64,000 nt of DNA from Corynebacterium sp. ES2730-CONJ (lineage in GTDB: Bacteria; Actinomycetota; Actinomycetes; Mycobacteriales; Mycobacteriaceae): NCBI RefSeq assembly GCF_024834055.1, contig NZ_JANUXZ010000001.1:430340-494339 (forward strand), read 5' to 3'. Both the position numbers and the translations under genes were made by a program. Positions 19,047 to 28,807 of this stretch are shown piece by piece; position 1 is the stretch's first letter; the number at the start of each line of letters is the position of its first letter. The notes beneath the pieces are model-generated. The model had not been told where the DNA came from and ran no database searches. It saw nothing but the letters and a program-made list of their open reading frames with translations.

Positions 19047-19127
19047 AATTGTTCTCAGTTTAGTCTCCATCGCATCGAACCGCTGGTATGCGCTCCGAGG
19101 TTGATCTGAAATGGCTTTTGCTCAGAA

Positions 19128-20582
19128 CTATGAGCGGGGATATTCTCGGCGCGGTGATCGCCTGAGCGAGTTCCCGTTCATGTGACGGCGCCCACGAGCC
19201 TGTCGCGGTTGAGTTGGCTGTGGCGGAGTCCGACGCTGATTGCGCGCAGGTAGCTGCCGCGTTATTGGTGTGTGGCTTGCCCTTGTTCCCGTCCGAGGGC
19301 GTGCAGCGCCTGGGCGGTCGAGGCCCTCAAGGTGGGGTTCAGGGAGCAACAATACCCGGTCGATCCAGGGCCGGCCATTTGCCTGCATCGCTGAGATTGC
19401 ATCGCTTTCATGACGCGCCGCGCTCGCAACGAGGCCCATGGCGCCCAGAGTAATGATCGCCGAGGTTCCACCCGATGAAATCATAGGCAATTGGATACCC
19501 GTCACGGGGAGCAGGGCCACTACGTAGGCGATATTAATGAAGGCTTGGAGCACGACAGCCATGACAAGTGTGGAGGACAGGAGGCTGAGATAAGGGCTGG
19601 AAGATTTCTGAGCGATACGCAGCCCGATATAGCCCAACCAAGCGAATAAGGAAATGAGAAGAACTCCACCGATCAGCCCGATCTCTTCACCAACTATGGC
19701 GAAGATGAAGTCATTATGAGCCTCTGGGAGGTAGAACCACTTAGCACGTGATTGCCCGATTCCTACTCCCGTGATCCCTCCTTCTGCTATGGAGAGTAGA
19801 CCTTGATAGGACTGGAAGGATGAATGGGTAGAGTCCTCAAATTTGCCCCAGAAGATATTGAGAAATACCGTAATGCGGTCTTTTCTGAATTGGGTAGAAA
19901 ACAGCGAGAGTCCGATGACTCCGATGACCAACAGCATCCCCATGGCACCAAGGAAACGGATGTCCACACCCACGAGGAATAGCAAAACCACAACGACGAG
20001 CATGAAGCTGATTGCCATCCCAAGGTCGTGCTCGGCGACGATGAGCATCGCCATCACTGCGGATACCACGAGGTACTGGACTAGCGGTTCGTGCATAGAG
20101 GTCATCCGCAATTTTTTTCCGGCTAGTTTATCGGCGCCCCACATAACAATGGCAACGCGAGCGATTTCCGAAGGCTGAATGGTCAGCGGCCCTAGGGTTA
20201 TCCATGACTGCGAGCCCGTTTCCGCTAATCCCGTTCCGACCTGGGGAATGAGGACGAGGATGAGTAGCAAGATGGAAACGGCGAGAATAGCTGAGCTGAG
20301 TCGCCTTACTACCTGAGGGCGGATCTTTAAGGCTGCCCACAGGGCTACAAAGCCGAGGGACACCATGGTGAGCTGGTGCAGCGGTAGAGTCCACACGCTA
20401 TTAGCTTCTCGTTCGGATTTTGCCACGGCCGCACTTGAGACCATGATGAGGCCTATGGTGGCAAGTAGCGCCACCGTTATTAAAATATTGACATAGTCGA
20501 AATAGGGTCGTGCGCTATTGTCTTTTAGCCTCATCGTGAGCTGGTGCCAGAGGCCTGGGCGCGCTGTGGACTTCGCTGTCAT
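19128..20582 (-). CDS. ftsW: Division-specific SEDS glycosyltransferase FtsW
   Basis: A 484-residue polytopic SEDS protein polymerising septal lipid II together with FtsI. About ten hydrophobic segments span residues 30-405. Family motifs include GSQSWITLGPLTIQPSE, with the preceding GTGLAETG, and the late PVTGIQLPMISSGGTSAI. The C-terminal tail after about residue 410 is long, Arg/Pro-rich and probably disordered (RPRTGTRASHTPITRQLP and similar). It could mediate cytoplasmic contacts such as FtsZ binding, as described in mycobacteria. FtsW rather than RodA is inferred from position between murD and murG. Confidence 0.95.
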   Translation of the reverse strand: MTAKSTARPGLWHQLTMRLKDNSARPYFDYVNILITVALLATIGLIMVSSAAVAKSEREANSVWTLPLHQLTMVSLGFVALWAALKIRPQVVRRLSSAILAVSILLLILVLIPQVGTGLAETGSQSWITLGPLTIQPSEIARVAIVMWGADKLAGKKLRMTSMHEPLVQYLVVSAVMAMLIVAEHDLGMAISFMLVVVVLLFLVGVDIRFLGAMGMLLVIGVIGLSLFSTQFRKDRITVFLNIFWGKFEDSTHSSFQSYQGLLSIAEGGITGVGIGQSRAKWFYLPEAHNDFIFAIVGEEIGLIGGVLLISLFAWLGYIGLRIAQKSSSPYLSLLSSTLVMAVVLQAFINIAYVVALLPVTGIQLPMISSGGTSAIITLGAMGLVASAARHESDAISAMQANGRPWIDRVLLLPEPHLEGLDRPGAARPRTGTRASHTPITRQLPARNQRRTPPQPTQPRQARGRRHMNGNSLRRSPRREYPRS

Positions 20583-20598
20583 GGTCTGAACCCTCTTC

Positions 20599-21972
20599 TC
20601 ATTGGTGATGCTCTGCTAGGTACTTCTTTGCCGCTTGGCTAAAGATATCCCCTCGCTGGCCCATTCCGGTGTACATATCTAGGCTTGCAGCGGCGGGCGC
20701 CAAAATCAGGCTATCGCCGGCGCAGGCTCTGTCACTTAACCAGGCGACAGCGTCGTCCATCGCGATAACGGGATCTTTTTCTGCAATGGAATAGACCTCT
20801 ATATCAGGCCTATGATGTGCCACAGCACGGGCGATGGTCTCACGATCGACACCAAGAAGTGCTACGGCCTTTAATTGAGCTGCATATTTCTTAACCAAGC
20901 CGTCAATATCGGCGCCCTTAAGTTGTCCACCGGCAACCCATAAGATGGAATCGTGACCGGCGAGGGCGGCGTCTGCGGCGTGAGGATTGGTTGCTTTTGA
21001 ATTATCGATCGCTTGGATGCCTCGCTCGTAAGCGATGACCTGGCCGCGGTGGCCAGCGCTTTGAAAATTCTTTAGAGCGCGAGCGATGGCTTGGGGCTCA
21101 ACGCCCACAGCGCGTGCAGCGGCGGTGGCAGCTAAAGCATCGTAAAGTCCGGCAGGTCCCGGTGGCTGAATCCCCGCTATGGGAGCGATATACTCTTCTT
21201 CGGCAAAAGCTCGGTCACAAATCTTAGAATTACGCACACCTATTTGACCTTTGCGGGGCTCCTCCGCCGTAAAGGTTACGGTAGCCTTGGAGATGAAGGG
21301 ACGACTAGCGACGTCATCGGCGCCCGCGATCGCGTGCTCTGCGGTGAGAATTTTGGCTTTATCCTCACAATAGGCCTGCATGGAGCCATGCCAATCGAGG
21401 TGATCTTCAGCAAGATTGAGCAATACACCCACATGGGGTCTCAGGTCCTCAGCCCAGTGCAGTTGGAAACTCGATAATTCGGCGACCACAATATCGACTC
21501 GCTCGCTCGCCTCCAGGGCCTCCGCGATTGATACCCCGATATTGCCCACCGCTTGGGCCTTGGCCCCTGACTCTCGCATCATTGCAGCGAGCATGGAGGT
21601 CGTGGTGGTTTTCCCATTAGTTCCTGTGACTGCCATCCATGTGCGAGGAGGTCCAAAGAAGCCAGCCTGATCAAGGCGGAAGCACAACTCCACATCGCCT
21701 ATGACTGTGACACCGCGCTGAGCGGCAGCGTCAAAAAGTGGAGTGTCAGGGCGCCACCCTGGTGACGTTACTATGAGGGCGGTATCCGCTAGTGCGTGGT
21801 GCGCCCGTTCGGGAGTAATACCTGGGACTCCGGTGAGCTCCAGGGCGATGGCGAGTGCGGTCTCATTGGCGTCTACAAGGGTTACGTCATGGCCTTGGTT
21901 GCTGAGCAGGCGTGCCATAGCGGTACCAGATACGCCGGCTCCGGTTACGAGAATTGGTCCAGTGATATTCAT
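20599..21972 (-). CDS. murD: UDP-N-acetylmuramoyl-L-alanine--D-glutamate ligase
   Basis: A 457-residue Mur ligase adding D-Glu. The N-terminal nucleotide-binding start is ITGPILVTGAGVSGTAMARLL. The ATP loop is VTGTNGKTTTTSML at about residues 116-129. The central AIDNSKATNPHAADAAL motif is diagnostic of MurD. The ATG sits immediately before the mraY stop on the same strand, so translation is probably coupled. A Mg-binding Asn/His region (LNLAEDHLDWHGSM) is present. Confidence 0.96.
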   Translation of the reverse strand: MNITGPILVTGAGVSGTAMARLLSNQGHDVTLVDANETALAIALELTGVPGITPERAHHALADTALIVTSPGWRPDTPLFDAAAQRGVTVIGDVELCFRLDQAGFFGPPRTWMAVTGTNGKTTTTSMLAAMMRESGAKAQAVGNIGVSIAEALEASERVDIVVAELSSFQLHWAEDLRPHVGVLLNLAEDHLDWHGSMQAYCEDKAKILTAEHAIAGADDVASRPFISKATVTFTAEEPRKGQIGVRNSKICDRAFAEEEYIAPIAGIQPPGPAGLYDALAATAAARAVGVEPQAIARALKNFQSAGHRGQVIAYERGIQAIDNSKATNPHAADAALAGHDSILWVAGGQLKGADIDGLVKKYAAQLKAVALLGVDRETIARAVAHHRPDIEVYSIAEKDPVIAMDDAVAWLSDRACAGDSLILAPAAASLDMYTGMGQRGDIFSQAAKKYLAEHHQ

Positions 21973-23070
21973 TTAGTTGACTCCGTAGGAGAGAGATTCG
22001 CTGAAGAAAATCGCTAGCCCTACTCCGACGCTGAGCAGAGTGAAGGCCCAGAAGCCCCACACCACATGGATTTCGCGCCAGCCCCCTTTTTCGAAGTGAT
22101 GGTGCAGCGGGGACATTCTGAAGAATCGCTTCCCCGTGGTGCGGAAAACTGCGACCTGAATGATGACGGAGATGGTTTCGAGAACGCAGATCAAAGCGAT
22201 GATGATGCCCAGTAATTCGGTGCGGCTCATAACCGAAAGTGCGATCACCATGCCGCCGAGCGCCATGGATCCGGTATCGCCCATGAAGATTCGGGCAGGG
22301 TTGCGGTTCCACCACAAGAAGCCGAGGCTCGCCCCAATGCCGCTGGCGGCGATGATGGCTAGATCGAGGGGGTCTCGTACGTCATAACAGCCGGGTACGG
22401 CTGCGACACTACAGGAGTTTTGATATTGCCAAAAGGTGATGACGGCATAAGCTGAGAAGACGAGCACTGAGATGCCCGCCGCTAACCCGTCCAAGCCATC
22501 GGTCAAATTCACTGCATTCGACCATGCGGCCACCACCAAGTAGATGAAGGGCACAAAAATGATCATGCCCAAGCCCCCACCGAAGGCAAGATCGATGGTG
22601 TCTATATCACGCACAAAACTGAGATGAGTGCTTCCGGGACTAAGCCCATCCTCATTAGGGAACAAAACGATGGCGATCCCGAAGCAGATTCCGATGACAG
22701 CTTGGATCACTAATTTTTGTGTCTTCGTTAAACCTAGATTGCGCTGACGAAAGATTTTAATATAGTCATCGGCAAAACCCAGTCCCCCGAGCGCAAGGAC
22801 TAAGGCGAGGGCGATGATGCCACTGGCACTCGGACCGCCATGACCGTTCAGAGCCCCGTAGACCGTGGCGAAAGCATAGGCGAGTACGATGGATACCACA
22901 ATGGCAAGGCCACCCATTGTGGGCGTACCCCTCTTTGTTTGGTGGGACTCTGGACCTTCCTCCCGGATCTCTTGGCCGATCCCTGAGGCCCTAAATTTGC
23001 TTGTTAAGACCCCGGTCAGGCTCATAGCGATGATAAAACTACTAAGCGCGGCAATAATAATCTGGGTCAT
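21973..23070 (-). CDS. mraY: Phospho-N-acetylmuramoyl-pentapeptide transferase
   Basis: A 365-residue membrane enzyme transferring phospho-MurNAc-pentapeptide to undecaprenyl phosphate to form lipid I. About ten transmembrane segments are visible. The catalytic landmarks are KRGTPTMGGLAI (cytoplasmic loop A), GFADDYIKI (the Asp-Asp pair), NAVNLTDGLDGLAAG, and FMGDTGSMALGG. The C-terminal SPLHHHFEKGGW is the conserved HHH motif. Length and order between murF and murD are canonical. Confidence 0.97.
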   Translation of the reverse strand: MTQIIIAALSSFIIAMSLTGVLTSKFRASGIGQEIREEGPESHQTKRGTPTMGGLAIVVSIVLAYAFATVYGALNGHGGPSASGIIALALVLALGGLGFADDYIKIFRQRNLGLTKTQKLVIQAVIGICFGIAIVLFPNEDGLSPGSTHLSFVRDIDTIDLAFGGGLGMIIFVPFIYLVVAAWSNAVNLTDGLDGLAAGISVLVFSAYAVITFWQYQNSCSVAAVPGCYDVRDPLDLAIIAASGIGASLGFLWWNRNPARIFMGDTGSMALGGMVIALSVMSRTELLGIIIALICVLETISVIIQVAVFRTTGKRFFRMSPLHHHFEKGGWREIHVVWGFWAFTLLSVGVGLAIFFSESLSYGVN

Positions 23071-23073
23071 GGG

Positions 23074-24546
23074 TTATGTACTTTCCTGGTTATCTTTTAT
23101 CGTTATGCGGTTATGAGGAAGCAGCCTATCTGCTACCTCCCAGAGGCCCAATGCATGTGAAGCCTTAATAAATACCACGTCGGACTCGTGGCAGATATCT
23201 TCGACTCGTGCTGCCGCGGCGTCCGGGGTCATTTCTTGGTAACTTTCTACTCCCCGGGTGAGGGCATGAGAATAGATTGTTGCCGCAGCTGGGTCTTGAC
23301 CTACCGCTATGACGATATCGATCCCCTGATTGACGGCGTAGTCGATAATCTCGCGGTGGGCGGCAAGTGCTTCATCGCCTAGTTCCCCCATGGCCCCGAG
23401 CACTGCGATTACCCGATGAGTGCGCATTGTTATAGCTGCATCGATACCTGAGCGCATAGATTCCGGGTTGGCGTTGTAGCTATCGTTGATGACCACTAGG
23501 TTATCCGTTGGGCGAATATTGACATCCATACGGTTAGCTGATGTCCCTTGGTGAGAATTTAGTCCCGCGACGATATCTGCAAAGGCGATTCCCGCTCCCA
23601 CGGCCGCAGCCGCGGCGGCAAGAGCATTAGAAACCTGATGAGCACCGAAAATATTGAGGTGGATAACCGCGTTTTCGCCACCGTAGTGCAACGTGAACCG
23701 GGCCCGTGAGAGCTTATCAAGGCTGATATCACTGGCCCACAGATCGGCCGGCTTTTTCGTGGAGAAGGTGAGAATCCGCGCGGATGTCCTTTGGCGCATC
23801 TGCATGACTAAGGGGTCGTCCGCGTTGAGCACGGCTACCCCTTGAGGGTCGAGAGCTTCGACCAACTCTCCTTTGGCGCGAGCAATAATTTCTTTCGACC
23901 CAAATTCCCCCATATGGGCGCTTCCTATATTGAGCACCACTCCAATCTGTGGAGGTGCGATCTGAGCTAGGTGAGCGATGTGTCCGAGTCCGCGCGCACT
24001 AAGTTCTGCGACAAGATACCGGGTGCTTTCGGTGCAGCGTAAGGCGGTATAGGGGTGGCCAATTTCGTTATTAAAGGAGCCCGGTGGCGCGACGGTTTCT
24101 CCCGCGAGTCGCGCAATACTGGCGATGATATCTTTGGTACTTGTTTTGCCGGCCGAGCCAGTAACGCCGATCACGGTGAGTTGGTCAAGACGGGTGATCA
24201 GGTGGTGAGCAAGTGTGGCTAAAGCGGCGAGCACACTGCTTACCGAACCGTCCTGGTCGTGCTCTGTGGCATATGAATTGCTATCTGCGGGGCCGATATG
24301 CGGGACAACGACCGTGGGTACGCCCGTAGGCCGCAAGCCCATGACGGCCTGGGCTCCCCGCTTCCGTGCTTGTTGTGCGAAGTCATGGCCATCTACGCGG
24401 GCTCCTGGTATTGCTAGAAAAAGATCGCCTGGTTTGATTGCCCGCGAATCAAATTCCACTGACCCATCCACGATTTCGGAGCCGGTGGCGTCCACGACAA
24501 TTCCGCCCACGGCGGTGGCGATCTCATTTAAGCTCATGGCGATCAT
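23074..24546 (-). CDS. murF: UDP-N-acetylmuramoyl-tripeptide--D-alanyl-D-alanine ligase
   Basis: A 490-residue Mur ligase adding D-Ala-D-Ala to complete the pentapeptide. ATP loop VTGSAGKTSTKDI (GKTSTK is typical of MurF) lies at about residues 105-117. The N-terminal domain contains SREI-like VEFDSRAIKPGDLFLAIPG, shared by MurE and MurF. The INDSYNANPESM motif is diagnostic of MurF. The start ATG overlaps the murE stop by ATGA. The gene ends 3 nt before mraY. Confidence 0.96.
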   Translation of the reverse strand: MIAMSLNEIATAVGGIVVDATGSEIVDGSVEFDSRAIKPGDLFLAIPGARVDGHDFAQQARKRGAQAVMGLRPTGVPTVVVPHIGPADSNSYATEHDQDGSVSSVLAALATLAHHLITRLDQLTVIGVTGSAGKTSTKDIIASIARLAGETVAPPGSFNNEIGHPYTALRCTESTRYLVAELSARGLGHIAHLAQIAPPQIGVVLNIGSAHMGEFGSKEIIARAKGELVEALDPQGVAVLNADDPLVMQMRQRTSARILTFSTKKPADLWASDISLDKLSRARFTLHYGGENAVIHLNIFGAHQVSNALAAAAAAVGAGIAFADIVAGLNSHQGTSANRMDVNIRPTDNLVVINDSYNANPESMRSGIDAAITMRTHRVIAVLGAMGELGDEALAAHREIIDYAVNQGIDIVIAVGQDPAAATIYSHALTRGVESYQEMTPDAAAARVEDICHESDVVFIKASHALGLWEVADRLLPHNRITIKDNQEST

Positions 24547-26057
24547 TTGCGGGATCTCTTTTCCATGGCCAGGGCTAGTTCTTCCCTATCGTCAAAGTGG
24601 TGATTGACTCCGTTGACCAGCTGTCCTACTTCATGCCCTTTTCCAGCGATAATGATCGAGTCACCAGGCTGAGCCCAATTCACTGCGTATTCTATTGCGT
24701 TTCTGCGATCCCCGATTTCTATGACGTCACCGCTCTCCTTTTCTTCCCGTGCCCCAGTGAGCATGGCCTGTCGGATCTGTGCTGGATCCTCCGAGCGCGG
24801 ATTGTCATCGGTGACCACCAAAAGATCGCTAAGCCCTGCAGCTATCTGACCCATTACTGCCCGCTTAGATTCATCGCGGTCCCCGCCGCAGCCAAGAACA
24901 ATGCCCACACGACCCTGAGTTTGTGCTCTCACGGTCTCTAATATGGCCTGTACTGCTGCTGGTTTGTGCGCATAATCAACCACAGCCAGAAAATCTTGAC
25001 CACCGTCGATACGTTCCATGCGTCCGGGCACCCCGACGGTAGCTAAGCCCTTGACTGCCGCTGATATATCGAGTCCGAGACTATCGACGAGGGCTAGGGC
25101 GAGGCCCGCATTCGCGCTATTAAAACGCCCTGGCATAGGAAGGACAACTGGTACCGAATTAAAGCTAAACTCCTGAGATCCCGCCTTGGCACTGCGAATG
25201 CCGGTGACCTCATAGTGAGTGCTCTGGCTCGTATAATTGTCCACAGTCCTTAAAGCACGGGCTAGCGAACCCGCTCTGAGCAGCATTTTCTTTCCCCATT
25301 CATCGTCGGTGTTGATAACGGCTCGAGATGCGTGGATGGCTGATTGGGGATCGAATAAAAGGGCCTTAGCCTCGAAGTACTCTTCCATGGAGCGGTGGAA
25401 ATCAAGGTGGTCTTGAGAAAGGTTAGTAAACCCTGCGAGATCAAAATGAACCCCATTGACACGCCCTAGCATAAGAGCGTGGGAGGATACCTCCATAACC
25501 ACGTGGGTCACACCGCTATCGAGCATTTGGTGGAAAAGGGCTTGCAGAGTTGGGGCCTCTGGGGTGGTAAGTGAGGTAGGCACCTTCACGCCATTAATCC
25601 TCGTGCCCGTGGTGCCAATAATGCCAACCTTTTTCCCCGCTGCCATGAGACAAGCCTCTAATAGGTAGCTTGTGGTGGTCTTTCCAGATGTGCCGGTGAT
25701 ACCAATAACGGTTAAATCAGCAGAAGGGTCGGAAAATATATAACTGGCGACGGGGCCGAGAATGGAACGAATATCCTCCACCACTAAAATGGGGCGCTGT
25801 TCTCCTTCATCTTCAAGGATGAGCAATCCTTTGCGATCGGTGAGAATAGCTGCTGCCGCGGTGGAGCCTGCAAACTGGGCGCCGTGGACACGGGTGCCTG
25901 GTAAAGCGGCAAAGATTTCACCTTCCTGCACCGACGCCGAGTCGAGGCTAATGCCAGTGATCCCTCCCCGTGCTGCGTCTGCGTTCACCAGAGTCGCACC
26001 TGCAATGTCGGCAAGAATCGATAGGGTGATTCCTTGCTGCTGATTCTGCACTGTCAC
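24543..26057 (-). CDS. murE: UDP-N-acetylmuramoyl-tripeptide synthetase (meso-DAP-adding)
   Basis: Mur ligase adding the third residue of the stem peptide. The DNPRSEDP motif near residue 405 is the meso-diaminopimelate signature (DNPR), so the substrate is expected to be meso-DAP. The ATP loop is GITGTSGKTTTSYLL at about residues 120-134. I chose the GTG at 26057 (504 aa), near AGAAGG. A GTG at 26051 with a better 9-nt spacing is also possible, and the frame extends to a GTG at 26072. The gene lies 63 nt downstream of ftsI. Confidence 0.95.
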   Translation of the reverse strand: MTVQNQQQGITLSILADIAGATLVNADAARGGITGISLDSASVQEGEIFAALPGTRVHGAQFAGSTAAAAILTDRKGLLILEDEGEQRPILVVEDIRSILGPVASYIFSDPSADLTVIGITGTSGKTTTSYLLEACLMAAGKKVGIIGTTGTRINGVKVPTSLTTPEAPTLQALFHQMLDSGVTHVVMEVSSHALMLGRVNGVHFDLAGFTNLSQDHLDFHRSMEEYFEAKALLFDPQSAIHASRAVINTDDEWGKKMLLRAGSLARALRTVDNYTSQSTHYEVTGIRSAKAGSQEFSFNSVPVVLPMPGRFNSANAGLALALVDSLGLDISAAVKGLATVGVPGRMERIDGGQDFLAVVDYAHKPAAVQAILETVRAQTQGRVGIVLGCGGDRDESKRAVMGQIAAGLSDLLVVTDDNPRSEDPAQIRQAMLTGAREEKESGDVIEIGDRRNAIEYAVNWAQPGDSIIIAGKGHEVGQLVNGVNHHFDDREELALAMEKRSRK

Positions 26058-26120
26058 TAACCTTCTCTCCACATTGTATTTTTTGCTCGGTAGCCCTATA
26101 TAAGGGGGATTCGCCGGTTG

Positions 26121-28109
26121 CTAAGGAACCTGCAGGATCATCGGACCTGAATCGGGGGGACTCAGCGGAATATTATCGCGATCGAGAAGCCAGCTCGCAA
26201 TATCGTGGAAGAGCGGCGCTGCTGATTGCCCGCCTTCACCGTGAACACCACGTTGCGGCCGATCTAACATAAGGGCCACAACGAAGCGGGGGTCATCCGC
26301 TGGAGCGATACCGGCGAAAGTGATCCAGTATGCGGAATTGGAATAGGCCTGGGTGAGGGGATCAACCTGCTGTGCGGTACCAGTCTTTCCGGCGATTTGG
26401 TAACCCGCAATCGCTGCCGTGCTACCGGTTCCTTGTTGCAGTCCACTGGGATCGGATTGGGTGACAGAGCGGAACATATCTACCACGGTTTGCGCCGTTT
26501 CCTTACTCACTACCCGAACTCTTCGAGGTTCCGGTTGTTCAATAACGGTGCCTGAAGTATCACGGGCTTCAGCGATAATGCGAGGTTCGATACGCTCACC
26601 GCCATTAGCGAGAGTTTGATAAACTCCAGCCATTTGAAGCAATGTCCAGCTCATGCCTTGGCCGATGGGAAGATTAGCGAAGGTTCCTCCCGACCACTGT
26701 TCGATCGGCGGTAAGAGTCCCTCCGACTCGGCAGGCAATTCAATGCCCGTGGGATGTCCAATGCCAAATTTCTTGAGTAAATCCCCATAGCGCTGCTCGC
26801 CAAGACGTTGGGCTAGCATGAGGGTTCCTACATTGGAAGATTTTCCAAAAATCCCAGTAGTGGTATAGGGCACTGGTCCATGGTCCCACGCATCTTTGAC
26901 GCTGACTCCCGCCATGTGGATGGATCCTGGGACGGTGAGCACCTCATCGGGCGTGCTCACACCATCCTCAATGACGCCGGCGGCAGTAATGATCTTAGCT
27001 ACCGATCCAGGTTCAAAGGGCTCGGATATCGTAGGATTTCCGAAATTCTTGCCTTCGTCGAGTTGCTTTTGCAGATCACCGGTGTTATCAACGGCGTCCG
27101 TATTAGCCATAGCCAGAACTTCACCGGTGTGGGCGTCGAGAACAACTGCTGATGCGCTCTGTGCTAAAGAATTTGCTTTGGCTTGTTCTAGTTGTTGTTG
27201 CACATAGGTTTGCAGATCCAAATCGAGGGTGAGGGTAACGCTTCCTCCGTCGACGGGCAGGGTCTTATCGCGACGAGTACCTGGGATGACGGGTCCCCCA
27301 TTTGAAACATCGTACGTGTACTGGCCATCGCGGCCAGCGAGAAGAAAATCTCGCGAGGCTTCGAAGCCGAACTGCCCCGCACCCTGGGGGCTTACTTTGC
27401 CTAAGACATTAGAGGCAATGGCACCGTTAGGGTATTCCCTTAAAAATTTATTCTCCACCACAATGCCGAAGAACTTATCGGCAACCATCTGCGCTATATC
27501 TGGGTCTACCCGAGCGACCAGAACCGAGTAGGTACTGTCGCTAGTCAGCGTCTGATAGATCTCCTTGGCGGAGACGTCATGATGGGAGGCTGCGTTCTCG
27601 GTGATGATGGAAGCTATTTCTGTTGCATAATTGCGCAGATAGGTATCGACGAGGCCCTCAAGGACGCTATCGCGATCTTTAACGGCTATGCTGCCCCACT
27701 TGCCTTCTTTGATCAGATCCATTTTGATCACATAGGGAAGCTCGTCGCGCAATAGATTCGGGTGAACGCTTAACATACTCGATCGCATGGTGAATGCGAG
27801 TTTTTTACCTTGTCTATCAACAATCTCCCCGCGCTTTGCATGATCCTCGAATACTCGGGTGCGCTGCTGTTCGGCGCGGGCGGCTAGTTCCGGTCCCCAA
27901 GCGATATCGATAAAAGCCATTCGCCCGATAAGAACGACCGCGATCACGACGGTTAATACTCGCACTAGAGCGATCCGCTGGCGCATTGCTTTTTGTGGGG
28001 CAGTCTTTTGTGGCGCTTTCTGAGGTCGTTCGGGCGCTAGATTCGGGTAACCGCGAAGCCGGGACGAGCTATCCTCTCGTCCCGGTCGCTGAGATCTCGG
28101 CTTATCCAC
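26121..28109 (-). CDS. ftsI: Septal class B penicillin-binding protein FtsI/PBP3
   Basis: A 662-residue D,D-transpeptidase cross-linking septal peptidoglycan with FtsW. A cytoplasmic basic N-terminus is followed by one transmembrane segment (ALVRVLTVVIAVVLIGRMAF, about residues 47-66). The PBP dimerisation domain begins near KRGEIVDRQGKKLAFT. The transpeptidase motifs are SVAK (in EPGSVAKIITAAG), SSN (in GKSSNVGTLM) and KTGT (in AGKTGTAQQ). No PASTA domain is visible at the C-terminus. The gene is flanked by ftsL and murE. Confidence 0.96.
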   Translation of the reverse strand: MDKPRSQRPGREDSSSRLRGYPNLAPERPQKAPQKTAPQKAMRQRIALVRVLTVVIAVVLIGRMAFIDIAWGPELAARAEQQRTRVFEDHAKRGEIVDRQGKKLAFTMRSSMLSVHPNLLRDELPYVIKMDLIKEGKWGSIAVKDRDSVLEGLVDTYLRNYATEIASIITENAASHHDVSAKEIYQTLTSDSTYSVLVARVDPDIAQMVADKFFGIVVENKFLREYPNGAIASNVLGKVSPQGAGQFGFEASRDFLLAGRDGQYTYDVSNGGPVIPGTRRDKTLPVDGGSVTLTLDLDLQTYVQQQLEQAKANSLAQSASAVVLDAHTGEVLAMANTDAVDNTGDLQKQLDEGKNFGNPTISEPFEPGSVAKIITAAGVIEDGVSTPDEVLTVPGSIHMAGVSVKDAWDHGPVPYTTTGIFGKSSNVGTLMLAQRLGEQRYGDLLKKFGIGHPTGIELPAESEGLLPPIEQWSGGTFANLPIGQGMSWTLLQMAGVYQTLANGGERIEPRIIAEARDTSGTVIEQPEPRRVRVVSKETAQTVVDMFRSVTQSDPSGLQQGTGSTAAIAGYQIAGKTGTAQQVDPLTQAYSNSAYWITFAGIAPADDPRFVVALMLDRPQRGVHGEGGQSAAPLFHDIASWLLDRDNIPLSPPDSGPMILQVP

Positions 28110-28132
28110 GGCTTATAGAACCTCGAAATACT

Positions 28133-28807
28133 CTAGTTCCCTGCAGTATAGGGAGCGATATCTGCCACCACGGGACCCTCGATGGGCGCCGTAGTCTGTT
28201 GATCCATCGTACCCTGTGTGTGGAGCGGATCGCTGGTGGGGATATTAGACGTCATATACTCATCGTTGATATCGGTGATCGGGCGCGTGCGATCACTAGG
28301 GGGCCGCTGTTCGACTACGGTGCCATCGGGATTGCGCACTAAGACACCTGGCTGATCTGGAATCACCATGCCATAGCGCTGTGCTTGGCGGGCAATTTGA
28401 CCTGTCGCTGCGGCTCGCTCCACGTCTCTATTGAGCGTCTCGAGCTGGTTATCCAAAGTCTGCTGCGCGATCCTTAGCTCGGTGATCCTGAAGGCTTGTT
28501 GGGTGGTCACACCAGAGACAATTGAGGCGGCCAGGAAACCGAGCAGAATGAGGAGGGTGAAGCCTACAACCGTATACACCGCGCGACGATTAGCTTGCGG
28601 GCGTTCGATTCGGCGACCACGGTGTGTGAACTGTTGCTTTGAGCCACTCTTATGTTGGAAGCGCCTTTGAGGGGCAGTCACCGTGCGGGTAACCACGGGG
28701 CGCTGAGGAGGTGCTAGCGTGCTAAGTCGAGAGCTTTGCATAGACCCCTTGCTTAAGTCGCGAGACTGACCAGTGCGCTTGCGGGGCTCGATGGTCGTTG
28801 CATTCAT
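28133..28807 (-). CDS. ftsL: FtsL-like bitopic division protein
   Basis: A 224-residue protein in the position of ftsL. A long basic cytoplasmic N-terminus (residues 1-73) is followed by one transmembrane helix (about 75-97, [21 protein letters not shown]). A short extracytoplasmic coiled coil comes next ([20 protein letters not shown]), and then a Pro/Asp-rich tail. These are the features of FtsL, which bridges FtsQ/FtsB and FtsWI. The primary sequence is poorly conserved in this family, so identity rests mostly on topology and context. The start overlaps the rsmH stop by 4 nt. Confidence 0.82.
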   Translation of the reverse strand: MNATTIEPRKRTGQSRDLSKGSMQSSRLSTLAPPQRPVVTRTVTAPQRRFQHKSGSKQQFTHRGRRIERPQANRRAVYTVVGFTLLILLGFLAASIVSGVTTQQAFRITELRIAQQTLDNQLETLNRDVERAAATGQIARQAQRYGMVIPDQPGVLVRNPDGTVVEQRPPSDRTRPITDINDEYMTSNIPTSDPLHTQGTMDQQTTAPIEGPVVADIAPYTAGN